From: Symbiodinium natans
Lineage: Eukaryota; Sar; Dinophyceae; Suessiales; Symbiodiniaceae
Length of the DNA stretch: 52,500 nucleotides
Reading direction: 5' to 3'
Assembly: GCA_905221605.1 (NCBI GenBank)
Contig: CAJNDS010002136.1
Span: 12,501-65,000 of the forward strand
Part shown: positions 48,196 to 52,500 of the stretch, piece by piece
Numbering within the stretch: position 1 is the stretch's first letter
How the letters are laid out: each line of letters opens with the position of its first letter
Made by a program: the position numbers and the translations under genes
The notes under the pieces: model-generated
Told to the model about the DNA's origin: nothing
Seen by the model: only the letters and a program-made list of their open reading frames with translations
Databases searched by the model: none

Positions 48196-48564
48196 GTTCC
48201 TGTGTTCAGCATAGGATTTATCTCCCTGTCAATTTGGAGTTGTCGTTTCCAGTTGGTTCGCTCTAAATCTCATTGTCCTACGTCTCACCTCACTGCATGA
48301 CATGGCACCGCATCACATCAGCCTCAATAGCGATGATTATCATGTCTCTTGCCCCGTGTCCAAACAATTTGCAGCTGGAGCTTCTCCTAAACCTCCCTGA
48401 TTCTTAGTAAGGACTGACGGAATTAGGGCCCTATGTTTATCTACCGTTTCTGGGATTATGTAGGGTACCTCATTCCCTCATTCCCTACCAAGAACCAGCC
48501 GGTAAACCGCAGCTGACGCTGAGTCTCCCGGCCGCTCCATCTGAGCCGGTTGCTGTCGGCAGCT

Positions 48565-48627
48565 GTGACTCCTCCATGGTTAGGGTTTAGGGTTTAGTGT
48601 TTAGGGTTTAGGGTGACAAGACCATGG
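48565..48627 (+). repeat. short telomere-like island between diverged 15-bp duplicates
   Basis: Five TTTAGGG units lie between GTGACTCCTCCATGG (48565-48579) and GTGACAAGACCATGG (48613-48627), 11 of 15 identical. Confidence 0.7.
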
Positions 48628-48839
48628 GGTCTAGGGCCCTCGTCCAAAGTTTAGGTGACGCTAAAGTTCCAGCCCGCTTTTCAGAAGCTTTGGGGCTCCA
48701 ATCTTGAGGCGGCATCCGGCCACAAAAAGACCACAGGATCCCCACTTTGGAGTAGACCCCGGAACAGAAAGTATATGCTTTCCAGTAGTAGAAGTAGCTA
48801 TGAGTATAGTACTCCAAAATCCCAGGAATCAAACGGTCT

Positions 48840-48914
48840 TCAATGCTGTCGGGGCTGCTGGCAGTCCAGGCTTTGGGTTGCACCCTTTACGAAGTTCGTG
48901 CCAGGAGCAACCTG
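48840..48914 (-). pseudogene. weak PPR-like fragment
   Basis: The minus strand reads QVAPGTNFVKGATQSLDCQQ and then PRQH before TGA. V.PGTNF..GAT spaces like V.PDTVTYN.AI. It begins at CCCAG|GTT, like better PPR fragments. Only suggestive. Confidence 0.25.
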
Positions 48915-49399
48915 GGCCCTAAACCCTGAACCCTAAACGCTAAACCAGCCGTAAACCAGCACCTCTGTGCCCGCGGACCTGCTGATGCTATGCAACCTGG
49001 GGTCTAGGCTAGGGCTTGGAGTTTAGTTCTTGGGCTGGCAATATCCAAGGCAGTAAGATTTCAAACCTAATTAGAGAGTTCTCCTCACGTTGATTGCAAA
49101 TTCGGTGCAGGCACACACTGCTTGAATCCCTCAAGTCTGTGCCCCAACCCACGTCCTAAACCACCCATACATTCCAAAAACTAAGGGGGAAGCCCAAACT
49201 TGTTGACATTCCCTAAGCCCTATAAGACTTCTTCTGAGAAGGGCGTTTTCACCTCTGGCCTCCTCTGTTTCCACCCGCGGCGGGCAGTACGCACGTCTCC
49301 TTGCACCATGCAGGCAGGGTGTCTAGAGCTGAACAGTCATGAGGTCCACGCGTTACGATCTTTTAGTATGCCAGGATGGGCTCTTACACCCTATCACCC

Positions 49400-49465
49400 A
49401 TAAAAAAGGCCCTTTTTAGGGTTGATTATGGGGATTGTAGGGCGTAATAGCCCATCCTGGTGAAG
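49400..49465. repeat. possible foldback family F relic
   Basis: ATAAAAAAGGCCCTTTTTAGGG and TTATGGGGATTGTAGGGC resemble the left half of family F; the right terminus is not visible. Confidence 0.35.
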
Positions 49466-49787
49466 ATGTAGATGAAGGACGGCTGCAAGAAACCCAGCTG
49501 TTGCCGCCACAGCTGCACGGTTGATTGAAGGATCTCTAGATTCCAGATCTGTGGGATCCGGAAGGCCTAAACCCTAAACCCTAAACCCGAAACGCCTCTG
49601 GGCTTGAAGAGATGCCGAAAGCCTGAGAAGATCCCGCGCATCCGGGTGCTTTCGGACCCAGTGCCCTTGAGTTGCGGCGCATCTTGAGATGCACTGCAGA
49701 CCTATGCATATGACCCGTCAAGGGAGTGTATACTGCTGAGACTCTTCACTCCTGAGCCGTTGAATTCATATAAAAAAAGGAGAGAAA

Positions 49788-49852
49788 TAGACAGAGAGAG
49801 AGAGAGAGAGAAAAGCGAGAGAGAGAGAGAGAAAGAGCGGGAGAGAGAGAGA
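49788..49852. repeat. (GA)n microsatellite
   Basis: GAGAGAGAGAGAGAGAGAAA and similar runs. They generate an ER-rich spurious frame. Confidence 0.95.
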
Positions 49853-50107
49853 GGCCTTCCCAACAGGATGCATGCCCAACAAGTTGCCTCTTGCAAAGGT
49901 AGAGGCTCGCATCCATCTCCTCTGTGCCCGACTCCTGCAGTGCAGGCGAGCTGTGGTGGCGAGGGTTTAGGGTTTAGGGTTCAGGGTTCAGGCGGGTTAA
50001 GCAAACAGTTCATGTTTCAAAAGACGGGGCTGGACGAGCTTGAGTCGGGTATCACACTTTACCTGACGACAGATCAACCAGAACCAGCACGCAGAAAAGC
50101 CGATTAG

Positions 50108-50212
50108 GGACTAGGATGGCCCCCAAAACCCCCTGAAACATACTCCTGAATATGATCCTGTTAAACTCAATAAGGGAAAATATGTCATGTTCCTAAGGGC
50201 CTAGGTCACTAG
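50108..50212. mobile_element. dispersed repeat family J, copy 2
   Basis: ACTAGGATGGCCCCCAAAAC, then CTGAATATGATCCTGTTAAA, then TAAGGGAAAATATGTCATGT, collinear with 5604-5700. Confidence 0.5.
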
Positions 50213-50467
50213 TGCTTGCATGCGCCACGGCACCGCTATGTCATCTTCTTCCATTTCTTTCTTTATTGCTTCATGTTCAAGCTGCTTCAAGCTACTGACT
50301 TGTCTTCCCAAACCTTGAAGTCCAGAACCCGAATGAAGCCCCTGAAAACTGGCGCACGAAACCTGTTGTAGCATCTTGAACCCGGAACCACCCGGCAGAC
50401 CTCGTCAGCGTGGCAACAATGCGAGATAGCATCTTCTGGCCTGATCGTGTTTGTGGGTTCGGCTCTC

Positions 50468-50560
50468 AACATATACTATGTTTCATTATGTTATACTATG
50501 TTATACCGTGTTATATTATGTTATGTTATGTTATATTATGTTATATTATGTTATGCGTTT
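50468..50560. repeat. TTATATTATG-type AT minisatellite
   Basis: Short TATTATGTTA and TATGTTA units, about ten in all. Confidence 0.9.
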
Positions 50561-50797
50561 TGAGGTTTGGGATTCTGCGGACCATTGGGTTTCCCTGTCT
50601 AGCCCCTCCCAAGATAAAACTATGGGCCATTCACTGGCGACTGTGGGATTCCCGGGCTCGAAACGGGTGCATCCCTGCATGGGGCTGAAGGATTTTGAGG
50701 GTTGAAGGCTTAGAATCCACTTAACTGTGCGAGTCATCGTCTGCGCCCCTGCCTACTAATCCTGCTTGCCGCCAGCCAGCAGTGCCCTCTAGCAATT

Positions 50798-50893
50798 TGG
50801 GGGGGTTGACAAGAATAAGGGACCCCGAATATAGACCCCAAATAGTAGGATCCCCTTATAATAAGGACCCCAATTAGGTACACCCCCATATGA
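50798..50893. mobile_element. foldback element family E copy
   Basis: GGGGGGGTTGACAAGAATAAGG and ATTAGGTACACCCCC are the degraded ends; the core CCCCAAATAGTAGGATCCCC is well conserved. Confidence 0.65.
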
Positions 50894-51016
50894 TGCTCTC
50901 TCCGCTAGACCCCGGCCCGTTCGCAGACCTGAGTTCCAATCACCTTAAACCCTAAACCCTAAACCCTAAACCTATGAAGACTTCAGCAGCTCTGAGTCCT
51001 GCGGTTTTCGGCTTAG

Positions 51017-51105
51017 TTACTGAGTACCCTGGCCCTAAAAACGGGTTAACCTTTCAATTCTGGTAGGCTTCTATGTACCAAGGAGTTAAAGGTTAGCTGC
51101 TCAGC
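51017..51105. mobile_element. foldback element family H, copy 2
   Basis: TTACTGAGTACCCTGGCCC, GGTTAACCTTTCAATTCTGG and GGAGTTAAAGGTTAGCTGCT follow the order of copy 1 at 21873-21971. GGCTTAG (51010-51016) and GGCTTAG near 51114-51120 may be duplicates. Confidence 0.7.
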
Positions 51106-51508
51106 CAAGCAGGGGCTTAGGGATGTTTAGGGTGCAAGGCGTAGCCATCATAGAAGCCGTCTTCGCGCTTTCGCGGCGTGCCATCCACGCGCTGGTGAAC
51201 GATTCTGGGCATCAACGCCATGGCAGAGCACAATCGCCACATCCCTATACTCCCCGACAGACTTCCCAGAATGCAACACATGTAAGCCCTAATTCGGCCT
51301 TGGGGTTTTTGTAATGGGCCTAGTAAGCTCCCAACCCTAGGGTTTACGGTTCAGGGTTCGGGGTGCCCTGGCCCTAGCCTGTAGGGATTCAGGGCTCAGA
51401 GATTCTGAAGTGGGCCCGCAGCCCAGAAAACTTCTGGCCTGGCATGTGTTCTGTACAACTCAGGCCGGGAAAACACCATGCACTTGTGACCTCCCTTGGG
51501 TAATGCAG

Positions 51509-51605
51509 GGGCCTTAAATGATTAGGGTGTGGTTTGGGGGCGGAAGTATCGTAAAATTATGTAGGGACAAAGAGGGAATAATATTCGGAATCATGCCGCC
51601 CCCGA
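51509..51605. repeat. dispersed repeat family M, copy 2
   Basis: GGGGCCTTAAATGATTAGGG and AGGGACAAAGAGGGAATAAT match 22326-22402 in order and spacing. Confidence 0.45.
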
Positions 51606-51843
51606 AAGGATACATCACCTCGAACCCTTAGCGAGGCGTAAGGGTTCAGGGCGCTTGGGAGTCGGAGACTCCGCTACCCGTACCCGTCACTACCCAAGGG
51701 AGGTGCTCCAGAGCAGCGAGAAGAGTATCTGTACGCCGCTCCTCTGGGGGAGTTTAGGGTTTTAGGGTTTGGGGCTTAAGGGCAGGCATGTTGTCCGGAG
51801 TTCACGCGCAAACTACGTCCAGGATGATCCGATAGCCGGGTTC

Positions 51844-51942
51844 TCAAAGCAGGGACGCGCGCGCACGTTCCAGAAGCTCTGACTTTTCAAAGCAGCCCAC
51901 CACCTGAGGCCGACTGTTGTAGGAGAGTGGCTGTTTTTTCAG
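51844..51942 (-). CDS. PPR-motif fragment
   Basis: The minus strand reads LKKQPLSYNSRPQVVGCFEK and then SELLERARASLL before TGA. PLSYNS...VVGCFEKSELLERA keeps the PPR spacing (SYN, C.EK, then a charged second helix), but the usual GQW has become SELL. It is the rightmost PPR-like fragment here and lies on the same strand as all the others. Confidence 0.5.
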   Translation of the reverse strand: MKKQPLSYNSRPQVVGCFEKSELLERARASLL

Positions 51943-52319
51943 CTTTAGGGTTCCAGACTTGAGGCTCGCACTAGGGTTCAGGTTTTCTTGGCACGACTCA
52001 GGGCGGGCTCCGTGTAAGGAGTTCCTGCTCAGGAATGCTCAAGGGTGGGTTTCCGCGACGCTTGAACCGGTAGGGATTTGTGTACTGAAGCTTCTGGTGC
52101 TTGGCTTTAGCTCTGGGCTCCAAGGGCGTCTATCAGTCGGAAGCCCAGAAGCCCAGAGCTTAGCCTTGGATCCCTGACCAAAGTCCTAAACCCTATAAAC
52201 CCTATAAACCCTAAACCCTAAACCCTAAACCCTAAACTCCCGGCTCAAGGTTTAGAGTGACCACAAGACTCCCTCCTCCACTCTCTATGAGCTGCCACGT
52301 GAGTGTGAACAACCCCAAA

Positions 52320-52425
52320 GTTGAACCCTAAACTCTTAAACTTTAAACCCTAAACCCCAAACCGTAACCCGAAAGCCTAAACCCTAACCCTAAACCCGAA
52401 AGCCTAAACCCTAAACCCTAAGCTC
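52320..52425 (-). repeat. telomere-like tract (CCCTAAA)
   Basis: About fifteen imperfect units, including CCCGAAAGCCTAAACCCTAA twice. Confidence 0.93.
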
Positions 52426-52500
52426 TACGCCCAGCTCTCAGAGCCCTCGGCCCCTTGTTGCCATCCCAAGTTGCACTGATCCCGGCATCCAGGAGAAGTG

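Noticed and set aside
1-52500. Chromosome end or subtelomere because of the abundant TTTAGGG
   Set aside because: Tracts are short, occur in both orientations across the entire window and alternate with PPR fragments and foldbacks. A true end would show one orientation and a terminal long array.

Overview
KIND OF GENOME. This is nuclear DNA of a eukaryote. There are no bacterial-style operons, no compact gene array, and no recognisable rRNA, tRNA or spliced-leader gene. Telomere-type TTTAGGG/CCCTAAA tracts occur about every 500-1000 bp throughout, in both orientations, so this is not a chromosome end. Between the tracts lie short GC-rich islands. Roughly thirty of these read on the minus strand as pentatricopeptide-repeat (PPR) motifs of the kind '(P)D.(V/M)(S/T)(Y/F)NS.I.AC.K.GQW..AL.LL..M'. 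This tryptophan-containing PPR style, the T3AG3 repeat, the short foldback elements and apparent GT-AG/GC-AG introns made of foldbacks best fit a dinoflagellate. A chromerid or an alga with plant-type telomere repeats is possible. The organism call is an inference. All coordinates and alignments were made by eye.

LAYOUT. 1-6 kb: dense telomere-like tracts, a foldback with a tract inside it, homopolymer/polypyrimidine runs, and no convincing gene. 6.5-16.5 kb: scattered exon-like minus-strand fragments, some PPR, with many foldback families (A-K below) and blocks where the telomere unit has mutated and re-amplified (CCCTAAG). 16-34.4 kb: the densest PPR zone, all minus strand, interrupted by tracts and foldbacks. 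26.43-27.65 kb: an AT-richer island with no telomere-like tracts. 33.7-36.0 kb: TTTGGGG and a 17-bp minisatellite. 36.8-37.3 kb: a small segment bounded by perfect inverted repeats and outward-facing telomere tracts. 38-52 kb: more tracts and foldbacks, a few weak open frames, and a last PPR-like fragment at 51.9 kb.

HOW IT FITS TOGETHER. (1) The PPR fragments share one strand over about 45 kb. They look like exons, or exon relics, of one very long or several tandem organellar-RNA-binding PPR genes. (2) Several foldback elements carry 4-9 bp target-site duplications. Three of them, at 7.5, 21.9 and 38.9 kb, coincide with GT-AG or GC-AG introns that restore or keep an open frame, which is the signature of introners (mobile introns). 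(3) Many telomere-like tracts are bracketed by direct duplications of unique flanking sequence (12-49 bp). At 8.7, 28.3 and 31.9 kb the duplicated sequence is the 5' edge of a PPR fragment. Some tracts sit inside foldbacks. The tracts therefore behave as inserted sequence, a second invasive intron-like component beside the foldbacks. That combination is the most interesting system in the window.

CONVENTION. For telomere-like tracts the strand given is the one carrying the G-rich TTTAGGG unit. Small tracts not listed separately lie near 1332-1402, 1508-1545, 1574-1640, 1951-2003, 3461-3490, 3912-3950, 7770-7815, 10310-10350, 10918-10945, 11852-11890, 15918-15951, 23766-23822, 24488-24512, 29520-29585, 32745-32800, 32910-32950, 37638-37735, 38505-38545, 40635-40690, 48915-48945, 49565-49592, 49965-49993, 50945-50975 and 52190-52240. 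Stretches over 300 bp not covered by an entry hold only unrecognised unique sequence.
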